DNA of 64,000 nt, from positions 1-64,000 of the forward strand of contig JANRIM010000083.1 in the NCBI GenBank assembly GCA_033764865.1. The letters run 5' to 3'. Shown in pieces: positions 1 through 8,790 of this stretch. Within the stretch, counting starts at the first letter, position 1. Each line of letters starts with the position of its first letter. Source of the DNA: VFBF01 sp033764865 (GTDB lineage Bacteria; Pseudomonadota; Alphaproteobacteria; Caulobacterales; Aquidulcibacteraceae). Made by a program: the position numbers and the translations under genes. Under the pieces are notes generated by a model. That model ran no database searches. It saw only the letters and a program-made list of their open reading frames with translations, and was not told the origin of the DNA.

Positions 1-924
1 GTGCGCAAGCGCGTCACCGAGATTTATCTCGACAGCCAGCGCTGGAACAACCGCGTCACCGCACACGGCTACACGCTGTGGGACAATGTGTTCGCCGGCA
101 ACCGCTACAATCTCCGGCTCTGGTTCGCGGGCTTCAAGGACCGCGCGCGCGGCTGCCTGCGTGCCGCGATCCGCGTGATCGTGGCGCGTGAAGGCCTGAG
201 CGCCGCCGGCGCGATCTTCGGCCTCACCATCGTATTCACGACGCTTGCCTATATCGCGTTTCGCGACGCCGGCAATACTGCGCTCCTGATCGGCATGGCG
301 GCAACCTTGCCGCGCCAGATCGACATGACCAACGAGGTGCACCAGCTCGCGATCGACTTCAACGATGTGCTTGCGGCCTGGACCCGCGTCGGCGGCATTG
401 CCGAGAACATGCGCCCCGAGCCGGATTCGCATTTCAATCGCCGCATCAAGTTCGACCGGCTGGTCTTGCGCGAGGGTGGCGAGGTCCAGGTGGTCGGCTC
501 GGTCGATGACGCGTTGCGCCTCCTGCTCGGGACACCGAATGGCCGCGTCAATGTGCGTGGCGGCAACGGCTCCGGAAAATCCACGCTGCTCGCCGCGCTG
601 AAAGGCGAGATCAAGAACCGCGCATATTATTGGCCGACCACGGACCGGCTCGCCTTCCAGTTTGCGAGCAAGCAGCCCGACCCCGGAGAAGACGAGGATG
701 AGGAGACGCCGAAGCGGCGCAAGCGCAAGCCCGGCTTCTCCTCCGGCGAGCGGCAGATCAAGTCGCTGCAGGAGATCGTCGCGCATACCGATGCGCCGAT
801 CTATCTGCTCGACGAATGGGACGCCAATCTCGACGGGCCGAATCGCACTGCGGCGAATGCGCTGGTCGAAGAGCTTGCGAAGCGCGCCCGGGTGATCGAG
901 ATATCGCACCGTGACGCGGCGTGA
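1..924 (+). CDS. ABC transporter, membrane plus ATP-binding region, 5' end cut by window
   Basis: The frame is already open at base 1, so the protein probably begins outside the window; 307 residues are visible. One clear membrane segment lies near residues 65-87. A nucleotide-binding domain follows: Walker A GGNGSGKST near 187-195, a signature-like FSSGE near 246-250, Walker B PIYLLDE near 266-272 and a switch histidine in ISHR near 301. This is an exporter-type ABC half transporter in which the membrane domain precedes the ATPase. The stretch between Walker A and the signature is unusually short and carries an acidic then basic linker (DEDEE, KRRKRK) where a longer helical subdomain is normal. 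The substrate cannot be read from the sequence. No partner gene is visible; the next gene has its own upstream region. Confidence 0.75.
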   Translation: MRKRVTEIYLDSQRWNNRVTAHGYTLWDNVFAGNRYNLRLWFAGFKDRARGCLRAAIRVIVAREGLSAAGAIFGLTIVFTTLAYIAFRDAGNTALLIGMAATLPRQIDMTNEVHQLAIDFNDVLAAWTRVGGIAENMRPEPDSHFNRRIKFDRLVLREGGEVQVVGSVDDALRLLLGTPNGRVNVRGGNGSGKSTLLAALKGEIKNRAYYWPTTDRLAFQFASKQPDPGEDEDEETPKRRKRKPGFSSGERQIKSLQEIVAHTDAPIYLLDEWDANLDGPNRTAANALVEELAKRARVIEISHRDAA

Positions 925-991
925 TTCCCGGAACAGAGCCGTTGCAAAAATGCGACGGCGCTCGCGCGCCGAAGGGCGGCATAGCCGATAT

Positions 992-1026
992 GTTGCATTG
1001 CACCAATTTTGACATTGCAATGCAAC
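992..1026. promoter_or_regulatory. 11-bp perfect inverted repeat, candidate operator
   Basis: Arms GTTGCATTGCA (992-1002) and TGCAATGCAAC (1016-1026) are perfect reverse complements separated by 13 bases. A TTGACA hexamer (1009-1014) sits in the spacer and arm, so a repressor bound here would cover a -35 element of the downstream gene. The TGCA-rich arms recall sites described for the PHB regulator PhaR in alphaproteobacteria; that link is inference. Confidence 0.5.
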
Positions 1027-1071
1027 AAGGGAGCGCTTAAGTCCGTCAGCATGATCGTTAAAGGCAATTCG

Positions 1072-1392
1072 ATGAGCAAGAATAACGGCACAGCCTGGAA
1101 GACCAAGTACGGCCCCCGTCGTGTCCGGCACGAAGAGGCAACCCTCACCGAGGCCATCGCTGCGGCCCAGGGATTGTCGGACGACCTTGAGCAGCAGATC
1201 GAGATTGCGTCCTCGCTGATGGGCCTTCCGCAGGATCAGGTGCGTGCGGCGTTGCTCAACCTCGCTCCCGCCCGCAAGGAGCTCACCAGGTCCGTGATAT
1301 CGGCCGGCTCCTCTTCCGGCGCTTCTGCGCGGCCGCGTGTCGTCCTGGTCGAAAGCAAGCGCCCGCGCCGCGCGTCTATCGCACAGCGATAA
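1072..1392 (+). CDS. small conserved rhizobial protein of unknown function
   Basis: This encodes about 106 residues. It begins MSKNNGTAWKTKYGPRRVRH, an N-terminus I recognise from a conserved hypothetical protein found throughout Bradyrhizobium and related Rhizobiales. The ATG at 1072 gives that conserved start; an in-frame ATG at 1051 would add seven residues. The middle (LTEAIAAAQGLSDDLEQQIEIASSLMGL) looks helical and amphipathic, and the C-terminal third is basic and rich in Ser, Arg and Ala. There is no signal peptide or membrane segment. The inverted repeat at 992-1026 lies directly upstream and may control it. No function is known to me; a role tied to nucleic acid is possible from the basic tail but is not demonstrated. 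Confidence 0.7.
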   Translation: MSKNNGTAWKTKYGPRRVRHEEATLTEAIAAAQGLSDDLEQQIEIASSLMGLPQDQVRAALLNLAPARKELTRSVISAGSSSGASARPRVVLVESKRPRRASIAQR

Positions 1393-1428
1393 GAACCCGA
1401 ACCCTCGTCTTCGGGCGCGCGTGCCGCA

Positions 1429-2850
1429 TTACATGTTCAGCACGCGGCCATAAGCGTCGAGCACCGCTTCCTTCATTGTCTCCGACAGCGTCGGATGCGG
1501 GAAGATGGTGTGGAACAATTCCTCTTCCGTGGTCTCGAGATTCATCGCGATCACGAAGCCCTGGATCAGTTCGGTGACTTCCGGACCGGACAAATGGGCG
1601 CCGAGAAGCTGTCCGGTCTTCTTGTCGAAGATGACCTTGGCGAGCCCCTGATCCTCGCCGAGTGCGACCGCCTTGCCGTTGCCGATGAACGGGAAGCGCC
1701 CGACACGGATATCGAGCTTCTTGTCCTTCGCCGCCTGTTCGGTGAGCCCGACCGATGCGACCTGCGGCGAGCAATAGGTGCAGCCCGGGATCAGCGACTT
1801 GTCCATCGCATGCGGATGCAGGCCCTTGATCGCCTCGACGCAGATGACACCCTCGTGCTCGGCCTTGTGCGCCAGCATCGGCGGACCGGCGACGTCGCCG
1901 ATCGCGTAGATGCCCTGCACGTTGGTGCGGCACATGCCGTCGATCGCGATGGTGCCGTGGTCGGTCTTCACGCCGAGCTTTTCCAGCCCGAGATTTTCGA
2001 TATTGCCGACCACGCCGACCGCAGCGATCACGCGATCGACCTCGATCGTCTGGGTCTTGCCCTTGCCGTCATCGATCGTGGCGACCACGCTGTCGGCTTT
2101 CTTGTCGAGCTTTGCGACCTTGGCGCCGGACATGATCGTCATGCCCTGCTTCTCGAATTGCTTGCGCGCGAAGGCAGCGATCTCGGCATCCTCGGCCGGC
2201 AGGATCTGCGGCAGCACCTCGACCACGGTCACGGCCGCACCCATGGTGCGGTAGAACGACGCGAACTCGATGCCGATGGCGCCGGAGCCGACGACAAGCA
2301 GCGATTTCGGCAGCTTGTCCGGGTTCATCGCCTCGAAGTAGGTCCAGACCAGCTTCTTGTCGGGTTCGAGCCCGGGAAGCACGCGCGGCCGCGCGCCGGT
2401 CGCGACGATGATGTGCTTGGCCTGATAGCTGCCCGGCCCGAGAGAGCCTTTCGGTGCTTCGACGGCCGACGCCTTCACACTGATCTTGCCCGGCGCGTCG
2501 ATGAACGCCTCGCCCCAGATCACGCTGATCTTGTTCTTCTTCATCAGGAAGGCGACGCCGGTATTGAGGCGGCTGACGACATTGCGCGAGCGCTGGATCA
2601 CCGCCTTCGGGTCGAAGCCGACATTGTCGGCGGACAGGCCGTAGTCCTTGGCGTGCTGCATATAGTGGTAGATCTCGGCCGAGCGCAGCAGCGCCTTGGT
2701 CGGGATGCAGCCCCAGTTGTTGCAGATGCCGCCGAGATACGACCGCTCCACGATCGCGGTCTTGAAGCCGAGCTGCGCCGCGCGGATCGCGGTGACATAG
2801 CCGCCGGGTCCCGAGCCGATGATGATGATGTCGAACGACGTATCAGCCAC
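1429..2850 (-). CDS. lpdA: dihydrolipoyl dehydrogenase (E3)
   Basis: FAD flavoprotein that reoxidises the dihydrolipoyl groups of the pyruvate dehydrogenase E2 and passes electrons to NAD. The GTG start at 2850 (MADTSFDIII) is preferred because GGAG lies about seven bases upstream; a TTG four codons earlier is less likely. The 473 residues match the family length. Visible signatures are the FAD fold GSGPGG near residue 10, the redox disulfide segment GICNNWGCIPTK near 40-52, the NAD fold VVGSGAIGIEF, the second FAD motif YAIGDV and the C-terminal catalytic HPTLSE. It belongs with pdhC, pdhB and pdhA on the same strand, but a divergent solute-binding protein gene separates it from them, so it probably has its own promoter. 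Confidence 0.96.
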   Translation of the reverse strand: MADTSFDIIIIGSGPGGYVTAIRAAQLGFKTAIVERSYLGGICNNWGCIPTKALLRSAEIYHYMQHAKDYGLSADNVGFDPKAVIQRSRNVVSRLNTGVAFLMKKNKISVIWGEAFIDAPGKISVKASAVEAPKGSLGPGSYQAKHIIVATGARPRVLPGLEPDKKLVWTYFEAMNPDKLPKSLLVVGSGAIGIEFASFYRTMGAAVTVVEVLPQILPAEDAEIAAFARKQFEKQGMTIMSGAKVAKLDKKADSVVATIDDGKGKTQTIEVDRVIAAVGVVGNIENLGLEKLGVKTDHGTIAIDGMCRTNVQGIYAIGDVAGPPMLAHKAEHEGVICVEAIKGLHPHAMDKSLIPGCTYCSPQVASVGLTEQAAKDKKLDIRVGRFPFIGNGKAVALGEDQGLAKVIFDKKTGQLLGAHLSGPEVTELIQGFVIAMNLETTEEELFHTIFPHPTLSETMKEAVLDAYGRVLNM

Positions 2851-2955
2851 TCCGGTCTCCAATTCCGTGACGCCCCCTGAAAAGGCGATTGTCGCCGCCG
2901 GATAGCAGGTTTAGCCTGCAAAGAAAACACAACGAAAAATGCTCGGGAGGATGCC

Positions 2956-3696
2956 ATGCGTAAGACCCTCGCGGCCGCACTGCTCGGCTGGTCCGTCTTG
3001 TGTTGCGGCGGCGCGTCAGCCGCCGAGGTGACGGTCTTCTGCACGCAGGCCTTGCGGACTTCGCTGCTCGATCTCGCGCCGCGCTTTACCGCCGCGACCG
3101 GCCACAAGGTCAATCTGGTCGTGGCGCCCTCTGGGCAATTGGTGAAAAAGGTCCAGGCTGGCGAGATCGCCGACCTCCTGATCGCCAATGCGGGCAATAT
3201 CGACGCGTTGATCAAGGACAAGAAGGTGACAGGCGACCGGATCGACATCGCGAGAGCGCAGGTCGGGCTCTCGATCAAGGCCGGCGCACCGAAGCCCGAT
3301 GTCTCCACGCCCGAAGCCGTCAAGCGCGCCTTGCTCGACGCCAGGGCTGTCGCCTATTCGGCCGGGGGCCTGAGCGGTACCGCATTCGAAAGCGTGCTGA
3401 CGAAACTCGGCATCGCCGAACAGGTGAAGGCCAAGGCGAAGAACGCATCGCCCGCGGCGAAGCTCGTGGTGTCGGGCGAAGCCGATATCGCCGTGCAGCA
3501 GATTTCCGAACTGATCGCGGTCGAGGGCGCCGAGCTGCTCGGTCCCCTGCCCGGCGCACTCGATCAGGTCACGCAATTCTCGATGGGTGTGCTGGCGGAC
3601 GGCAAGCAGAAAGAGGTCGCGCGGGCGATGATCAATTATCTGCGGACGCCGGAGGCGCAGGCGGTGATCAAGACCAAGGGGCTGACGCCGGGGTGA
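2956..3696 (+). CDS. periplasmic solute-binding protein, ModA-like
   Basis: 246 residues with a signal peptide ending near SAA (about residue 23), then the EVTVFCTQALRTSLLDLAP start typical of molybdate-type binding proteins. Later segments GEIADLLIANAGNID and the C-terminal LRTPEAQAVIKTKGLTPG also fit that family (PBP-like type 2 fold). A GGGAGG ribosome site precedes the ATG. It should bind a small oxyanion or similar ligand in the periplasm. There is no permease or ATPase gene beside it, and it sits alone on the plus strand between lpdA and pdhC, converging on pdhC with a 13-base gap. Molybdate specificity is not assured, because many orphan homologues have unknown ligands. Confidence 0.8.
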   Translation: MRKTLAAALLGWSVLCCGGASAAEVTVFCTQALRTSLLDLAPRFTAATGHKVNLVVAPSGQLVKKVQAGEIADLLIANAGNIDALIKDKKVTGDRIDIARAQVGLSIKAGAPKPDVSTPEAVKRALLDARAVAYSAGGLSGTAFESVLTKLGIAEQVKAKAKNASPAAKLVVSGEADIAVQQISELIAVEGAELLGPLPGALDQVTQFSMGVLADGKQKEVARAMINYLRTPEAQAVIKTKGLTPG

Positions 3697-3709
3697 GTGC
3701 GTCTTTTCG

Positions 3710-5065
3710 CTACACCACCATCATCACCGGATTTTCGATCAGCGTCTTGAACGCCACCAGAAGTTCGGCGCCGAGCGCGCCGTCGATGGCGCGATGATCG
3801 CACGAGAGCGTTACGCTCATCATTGTCGCGGCGACGATCTGACCGTTGCGCACCACGGCACGCTCCTCGCCGGTGCCGACCGCGAGGATCGACGATTGCG
3901 GCGGGTTGATCACGGCGGTGAAGTCCTTGATGCCGTACATGCCGAGGTTCGACACCGAGGACGAGCCGCCCTGGTATTCGTTCGGCTTGAGCTTCTTGGC
4001 CCTGGCGCGCGCGGCGAGATCCTTCATCTCGTTGGAGATGGCGGACAGCGATTTCAGTTCGGCCTGGCGGATGATCGGCGTGATCAGGCCGAAAGGCAGC
4101 GCCACGGCAACGCCGATGTCGGAATGCTTGTGACGGAGCATCGCGGCTTCCGTCCACGACACATTGGCTTCCGGAATTTTCTGCAGAGCCAGCGCCATCG
4201 CCTTGATGACGAAGTCGTTGACCGAGAGTTTGTAGAGCGGCTTTCCCTCCGCATTCTTGCCGGCGGCGGCGTTGATCTCCTCGCGCGCCGCGGTGAGCTT
4301 GCCGAGATCGCAATCCACCGTCAGGTAGAAGGTCGGCATCGAATTGGTCGCAGCGGTCAGGCGCTGTGCGATGGTGCGCCGCATGCCGTCGTGCGGGACG
4401 CTCTCGTAGGAGCCCTGCTCGTACAGACCGAGGATCTGCTGATCGCTCATGGCAGGCGCGGCAGCTGGCGCCGTCGCAGCAGCCGGCGCACCGGCCGCAG
4501 GCGCGGCCTTCAGCCCCTTGCCGGATTTCGCAGCGTCGATGTCGCGCGCGATCACGCGGCCGTGCGGGCCCGAACCCTGGACGCGGGCGATGTCGAGGCC
4601 TGCTTCCTTCGCGAGCCTGCGCGCCAGCGGCGAGGAGAAGACGCGAGCGCCGCCGTTGGCTTTGGCTGGTTGTGCCTGCGGTGCAGCGGGTTTTGGTGCA
4701 GCGGCGGGCGCTGACGGTGCAGGAGCCGCGACCGCTTGAGGCTTCGGCTCTGGCTTCGCTGCAGGGGCTGGCGCCGAGGCGGGAGCAGCCTTCGCGCCAC
4801 TCGCCGCCGTCTTCACATCCTCGCCGTCGCCGGCCAGTACCGCGATCACCTGATTGACAGGAACGTCGGCGGTCCCTTCCGGCACCAGAATCTTCGCAAG
4901 AGTCCCCTCGTCGACGGCTTCCACTTCCATGGTCGCCTTGTCGGTCTCGATCTCGGCAATGACGTCGCCCGACTTGACCGTGTCGCCTTCCTTCTTCAGC
5001 CACTTGGCAAGGTTGCCCTTCTCCATCGTCGGAGAGAGCGCGGGCATTCGGATGTCGATCGGCAT
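3710..5065 (-). CDS. pdhC: pyruvate dehydrogenase E2, dihydrolipoyl acetyltransferase
   Basis: 451 residues forming the core of the pyruvate dehydrogenase complex; it moves the acetyl group from E1 to coenzyme A. Domains in order: one lipoyl domain at residues 1-80 with the lipoylated lysine in ETDKATME, an Ala/Pro-rich linker, a peripheral subunit-binding domain near 140-180 (SSPLARRLAKEAG to GRVIARDID), a second linker, and the catalytic domain ending with the active-site SCDHRAIDGA and a normal C-terminus. It follows pdhB by 13 bases in the same operon. Its lipoyl coding region is nearly identical in DNA to that of pdhB. Confidence 0.96.
   Translation of the reverse strand: MPIDIRMPALSPTMEKGNLAKWLKKEGDTVKSGDVIAEIETDKATMEVEAVDEGTLAKILVPEGTADVPVNQVIAVLAGDGEDVKTAASGAKAAPASAPAPAAKPEPKPQAVAAPAPSAPAAAPKPAAPQAQPAKANGGARVFSSPLARRLAKEAGLDIARVQGSGPHGRVIARDIDAAKSGKGLKAAPAAGAPAAATAPAAAPAMSDQQILGLYEQGSYESVPHDGMRRTIAQRLTAATNSMPTFYLTVDCDLGKLTAAREEINAAAGKNAEGKPLYKLSVNDFVIKAMALALQKIPEANVSWTEAAMLRHKHSDIGVAVALPFGLITPIIRQAELKSLSAISNEMKDLAARARAKKLKPNEYQGGSSSVSNLGMYGIKDFTAVINPPQSSILAVGTGEERAVVRNGQIVAATMMSVTLSCDHRAIDGALGAELLVAFKTLIENPVMMVV
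4926..5065 (-). repeat. lipoyl-domain DNA repeat, copy in pdhC
   Basis: The first 140 bases of pdhC and the first 140 bases of pdhB (6361-6500) align without gaps. A hand comparison of about 120 bases shows only about ten differences, including long stretches with no synonymous change. This points to recent duplication or ongoing gene conversion between the two lipoyl domains. Confidence 0.75.
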
Positions 5066-5078
5066 CGCGTTGCTCCGC

Positions 5079-6500
5079 CTATCGGTACGTTACGGCCTTG
5101 GCCGCATCGACGATCTCTGAGACCGACGGCAGCGCAAGCTTTTCGAGATTGGCGGCATAGGGCATCGGCACATCCTTGCCGGTGATGCGCGTCACCGGCG
5201 CATCGAGATAGTCGAACGCCTTTTCCATCACCCGCGCGGAAATCTCCGCGCCGATGCCGTTCTGCGGCCAACCCTCTTCCACCGTGATCAGCCGGCCGGT
5301 CTTCTTCACCGAGGCGATGATGGTCGCGTCGTCGAGCGGGCGCAGCGTGCGCAGGTCGATCACCTCGGCCATGATGTGCTTCTTGGCCAGTTCCTCGGCC
5401 GCCTTCAGCGCATAGGTCATGCCGATCGAGAACGAAACGATAGTGACGTGATTGCCCGGCCGCACGACCTTGGCCTTGCCGATCGGCACCAGATAATCGT
5501 CGAGCTTCGGCACCGGGAAGGACTGGCCGTACAGAATTTCGTTTTCCAGGAACACGACCGGATTGGGATTGCGGATCGCCGACTTGAGCAAGCCCTTCGC
5601 GTCCGCAGCCGTGTAAGGCGCGACCACGATCAGCCCCGGAATGGCGGAGTACCACGCCGAGAAATCCTGGCTGTGCTGGGCTGCGACGCGGGCGGCAGCG
5701 CCGTTCGGTCCGCGGAACACGATCGAGGCGCCCATCTGTCCGCCGGACATGTAGAGCGTCTTCGCCGCCGAGTTGATGATCTGGTCGATCGCCTGCATCG
5801 AGAAATTGAAGGTCATGAACTCGACGATCGGCTTCAGTCCCGCGAGCGCCGCGCCGACGCCTAGTCCCGCAAAGCCGTGCTCGGTAATCGGCGTATCGAC
5901 CACGCGCCGCGCGCCGAATTCCTGCAGCAAGCCCTGAGTGACCTTGTAGGCGCCCTGATACTCGGCGACCTCCTCGCCCATGACGAAGACCGTGTCGTCG
6001 CGGCGCATCTCTTCGGCCATGGCGTCGCGCAAGGCTTCGCGCACGGTCTGCGTCACCATCTCGGTGCCGGCCGGCACGTCGGGTTCGGGCTCTTCGTCAG
6101 GCTGGGGCGGCGCTGCGACCGCGGAAAACGCCTCGCCGGTTTCCTGCGGCTGTTCGGAATCCGGTGCGTCGGGCGCTTTCGATTCTTCGAACTCCTGGCG
6201 CGGAACAGCGGCTGGCCTCGCGGCCGGTGCGCCGGCCTTGATCGCGGACGCGTCCTCGCCGTCTCCCAGCAGCACCGCGATCGGCGTGTTCACCGCGACG
6301 TCCGCCGTGCCTTCCGGCACCAGGATCTTGCCGAGCGTGCCCTCGTCGACCGCCTCGACCTCCATGGTCGCCTTGTCGGTCTCGATCTCGGCGATCACGT
6401 CGCCTGACTTGACCGCATCGCCCTCCTTCTTGAGCCACTTGGCAAGGTTGCCCTTCTCCATCGTGGGCGAGAGCGCGGGCATCAGGACATCAATCGGCAT
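5079..6500 (-). CDS. pdhB: pyruvate dehydrogenase E1 beta subunit with N-terminal lipoyl domain
   Basis: 473 residues. The start at 6500 (MPIDVLMPALSP) opens a lipoyl domain with the modified lysine in ETDKATME, followed by an acidic Pro/Glu linker to about residue 145, then the transketolase-like beta subunit (EVAEYQGAYKVTQGL, TPITEHGFAGLGVGAA, and the C-terminal half VIDLRTLRPLD). Together with PdhA it makes the thiamine-diphosphate E1 that decarboxylates pyruvate. An E1 beta that carries its own lipoyl domain is a recognised alphaproteobacterial arrangement. It lies 38 bases downstream of pdhA and 13 bases before pdhC, so the three genes are very likely co-transcribed. Confidence 0.96.
   Translation of the reverse strand: MPIDVLMPALSPTMEKGNLAKWLKKEGDAVKSGDVIAEIETDKATMEVEAVDEGTLGKILVPEGTADVAVNTPIAVLLGDGEDASAIKAGAPAARPAAVPRQEFEESKAPDAPDSEQPQETGEAFSAVAAPPQPDEEPEPDVPAGTEMVTQTVREALRDAMAEEMRRDDTVFVMGEEVAEYQGAYKVTQGLLQEFGARRVVDTPITEHGFAGLGVGAALAGLKPIVEFMTFNFSMQAIDQIINSAAKTLYMSGGQMGASIVFRGPNGAAARVAAQHSQDFSAWYSAIPGLIVVAPYTAADAKGLLKSAIRNPNPVVFLENEILYGQSFPVPKLDDYLVPIGKAKVVRPGNHVTIVSFSIGMTYALKAAEELAKKHIMAEVIDLRTLRPLDDATIIASVKKTGRLITVEEGWPQNGIGAEISARVMEKAFDYLDAPVTRITGKDVPMPYAANLEKLALPSVSEIVDAAKAVTYR
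6361..6500 (-). repeat. lipoyl-domain DNA repeat, copy in pdhB
   Basis: Partner of 4926-5065 at the 5' end of pdhC, with the same reading frame and orientation and about 92 percent identity by hand alignment of the central part. Confidence 0.75.
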
Positions 6501-6538
6501 GGACGCTCTCTGGTTCAGCGAACCGCAACACGGGATTT

Positions 6539-7552
6539 CTAGCGCAGGATGTCGGTATAGAGCTCCGACGGATCGGGCTCCGGATCGACGGTAGCGAACT
6601 CGGCCGACTCGTTGACGACGCCGCGCACCTCGGCGTCGATCTTCTTGAGGTCGTCCTCGCTCGCCCATTTGTTCTTGAGCAGACGCTGGCGCACCTGTTC
6701 GATCGGATCCTGTTCGGCACGCACCTTCTCGACTTCGTCGCGGGTGCGGTACTTCGCCGGATCCGACATCGAATGTCCGCGATAGCGGTAGGTCTGCATC
6801 TCGAGGATGTACGGGCCGTTACCCTCGCGGCACCAGGCGACCGCCTTGTCACCTGCCGCCTTCACGGCGCGCACATCCATGCCGTCGACCTGCTCGCCCG
6901 GGATATTGAACGACGCGCCGCGCTTGGAGAAATCCTGCTGCGCCGACGAGCGGTGCACCGCCGTGCCCATCGCATAGCGGTTGTTCTCGATGATGTAGAT
7001 GACCGGCAGCTTCCAGAGCTCGGCCATGTTGAAGCTTTCATAGACCTGACCCTGGTTGGCGGCGCCGTCGCCGAAATAGGTCAGGCAGACATTGTCGTTC
7101 TGGCGGTAGCGGTTGGCGAAGGCGAGGCCGGTCCCGAGCGAGACCTGGGCGCCGACGATGCCATGACCGCCGTAGAAGCCCTTCTCCACGGAGAACATGT
7201 GCATCGAGCCGCCCTTGCCCTTGGAATAGCCGCCGCGGCGTCCGGTGAGTTCGGCCATCACGCCCTTGGCGTCCATGCCGCAGGCCAGCATATGCCCGTG
7301 GTCGCGGTATCCGGTGATGACCTGGTCGCCGTCCTTCAGGGCCATCTGCATGCCCACCACGACCGCTTCCTGGCCGATATAAAGGTGGCAGAAGCCGCCG
7401 ATCAGGCCCATGCCGTACATCTGGCCGGCCTTTTCCTCGAACCGGCGGATCAGGAGCATGTCGCGGTAGGCCGCAAGCTCCTGCTCCTTGCTGAATTCGG
7501 CACGCGGGGCCGCGGATTCGGCAGACGTTGTCGTCTTCTTGGCTACGGCCAT
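6539..7552 (-). CDS. pdhA: pyruvate dehydrogenase E1 alpha subunit
   Basis: 337 residues beginning MAVAKKTTTSAES; upstream in-frame codons are not conserved, so the ATG at 7552 is chosen. The thiamine diphosphate motif begins GDGAANQG and ends IIENN near residues 170-200. The phosphorylation-loop region YRGHSMSDPAKYR is also conserved and ends the cofactor pocket. It is the first gene of the pdhA-pdhB-pdhC run; the 150 bases upstream, between it and ftsB, must hold any operon promoter, but I see no convincing -35/-10 pair there. Its position next to ftsB and eno is a conserved alphaproteobacterial arrangement. Confidence 0.96.
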   Translation of the reverse strand: MAVAKKTTTSAESAAPRAEFSKEQELAAYRDMLLIRRFEEKAGQMYGMGLIGGFCHLYIGQEAVVVGMQMALKDGDQVITGYRDHGHMLACGMDAKGVMAELTGRRGGYSKGKGGSMHMFSVEKGFYGGHGIVGAQVSLGTGLAFANRYRQNDNVCLTYFGDGAANQGQVYESFNMAELWKLPVIYIIENNRYAMGTAVHRSSAQQDFSKRGASFNIPGEQVDGMDVRAVKAAGDKAVAWCREGNGPYILEMQTYRYRGHSMSDPAKYRTRDEVEKVRAEQDPIEQVRQRLLKNKWASEDDLKKIDAEVRGVVNESAEFATVDPEPDPSELYTDILR

Positions 7553-7702
7553 CGCGGATTCCCTGGCGCTCCCTGCCCGTTTTGAACGGTGGCCATCACT
7601 TACCTGAATTCCGGGGCGGATTAAAGCGGGCGCCATGCGCTGTGCGCAATGCCGTTTGCGGCGAAATGCCTGAGGTGCAACAGGAAATTTCGAGAACCAG
7701 CG

Positions 7703-8020
7703 CTATCTGGGCTTGACCATCATCACGAGGTCATTGGGATGCGCAACATTGACCAGCAGGCGCGCCTGCTCGTCCAGCGTGTCCGGATCGATCCGGTCCG
7801 GGCGCAGCAGCGCCACCTTGCGGTCCCACTGGCGGCGTTCGGTCTTGAGCCGATCCAGCTCGGCGGTCAGTTCCACCATCTGCTGGTCGATCTGGTGACG
7901 GGCATTCAGGCCGCGCTGCCCGTTGAACGCATGAAAGCCGAAATAGCCGATCAGTGCCGCGGCCACCAGATAGAGGCCGAGCGCCGTCAGGATTCCACGT
8001 GCACGTCTGCGCGAGACCAT
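7703..8020 (-). CDS. ftsB: septum formation initiator, FtsB/DivIC family
   Basis: 105 residues. A basic N-terminus (MVSRRRARG) is followed by one membrane segment near residues 10-30, then a coiled coil (IDQQMVELTAELDRLKTERRQWDRKVALL) and a short periplasmic tail. This is the layout of FtsB, the bitopic division protein that joins FtsL and FtsQ at the septum. Length fits the family. It lies between pdhA and eno on the same strand, the usual place in alphaproteobacteria. The divergent gene at 8165 starts 145 bases away; that space holds a small TTAAG/CTTAA palindrome (8044-8058). Confidence 0.85.
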   Translation of the reverse strand: MVSRRRARGILTALGLYLVAAALIGYFGFHAFNGQRGLNARHQIDQQMVELTAELDRLKTERRQWDRKVALLRPDRIDPDTLDEQARLLVNVAHPNDLVMMVKPR

Positions 8021-8164
8021 TGCCGCAAGATGCCTGCGCCCTGTTAAGGCGGGCTTAATGGACTCAAGAGGAGCTAAAGCGGTCCGCTTGCGGCGGATGT
8101 CAAAAGCGCGGCAGGTCGGCTATGCTTCGGTCCCGCCAACAACATCGACAATCGGAACGTCGGT

Positions 8165-8790
8165 TTGGACCGGAACACCGACGACCTTCATCGGACGATC
8201 TCCTATTCGGCCCTGAGGCATAATCTCGGGTTTCTGGGAGTCGGTCTGTTGTGTATCGGGCTCGGCATCCTCCTCGTCTATATCAAGATCGACGCGTTTT
8301 CGTCCGGCTCGCAGAACCAGCTCATGCTGATCGCGACATTTGCGACCGGCGCAGTCGCGGTCCTCTACGCGCTGTATCAGATGCTGGTGTCCCGAAAACC
8401 GATGTTGGTTCTCTCACCGGAAGGGCTTTGCGTCAGGATTCCCGGCGTGAAATCCGTTCTCATACCCTGGCGCGAAGTGCGCGGCGTGGACACCGCCGAC
8501 ATTTCCGCAGACTTCCGCGGTCAATCCACGACCTTCAAGGATGTGACGGTGGTGCTGGTATCGCGCAGCTTCTACAAGCGGCACATCCATGTTGCGTCTT
8601 GGCTGATACGCGGGCCTGGCTGGGATGCCCATTTCGTGCCGGCCGGAGACACCGTGCAGGTCGCATTGCATCACAAGGTGCTGCTGACGACTGCAGAGGA
8701 ATTGCGCACCGCAGTCGAGGCGCGCTGGCACGCGTTCCGCGATGCCGCACCAACCAGTGGTGTCCCGCAAGTTGGACGACGCTGTCCTGA

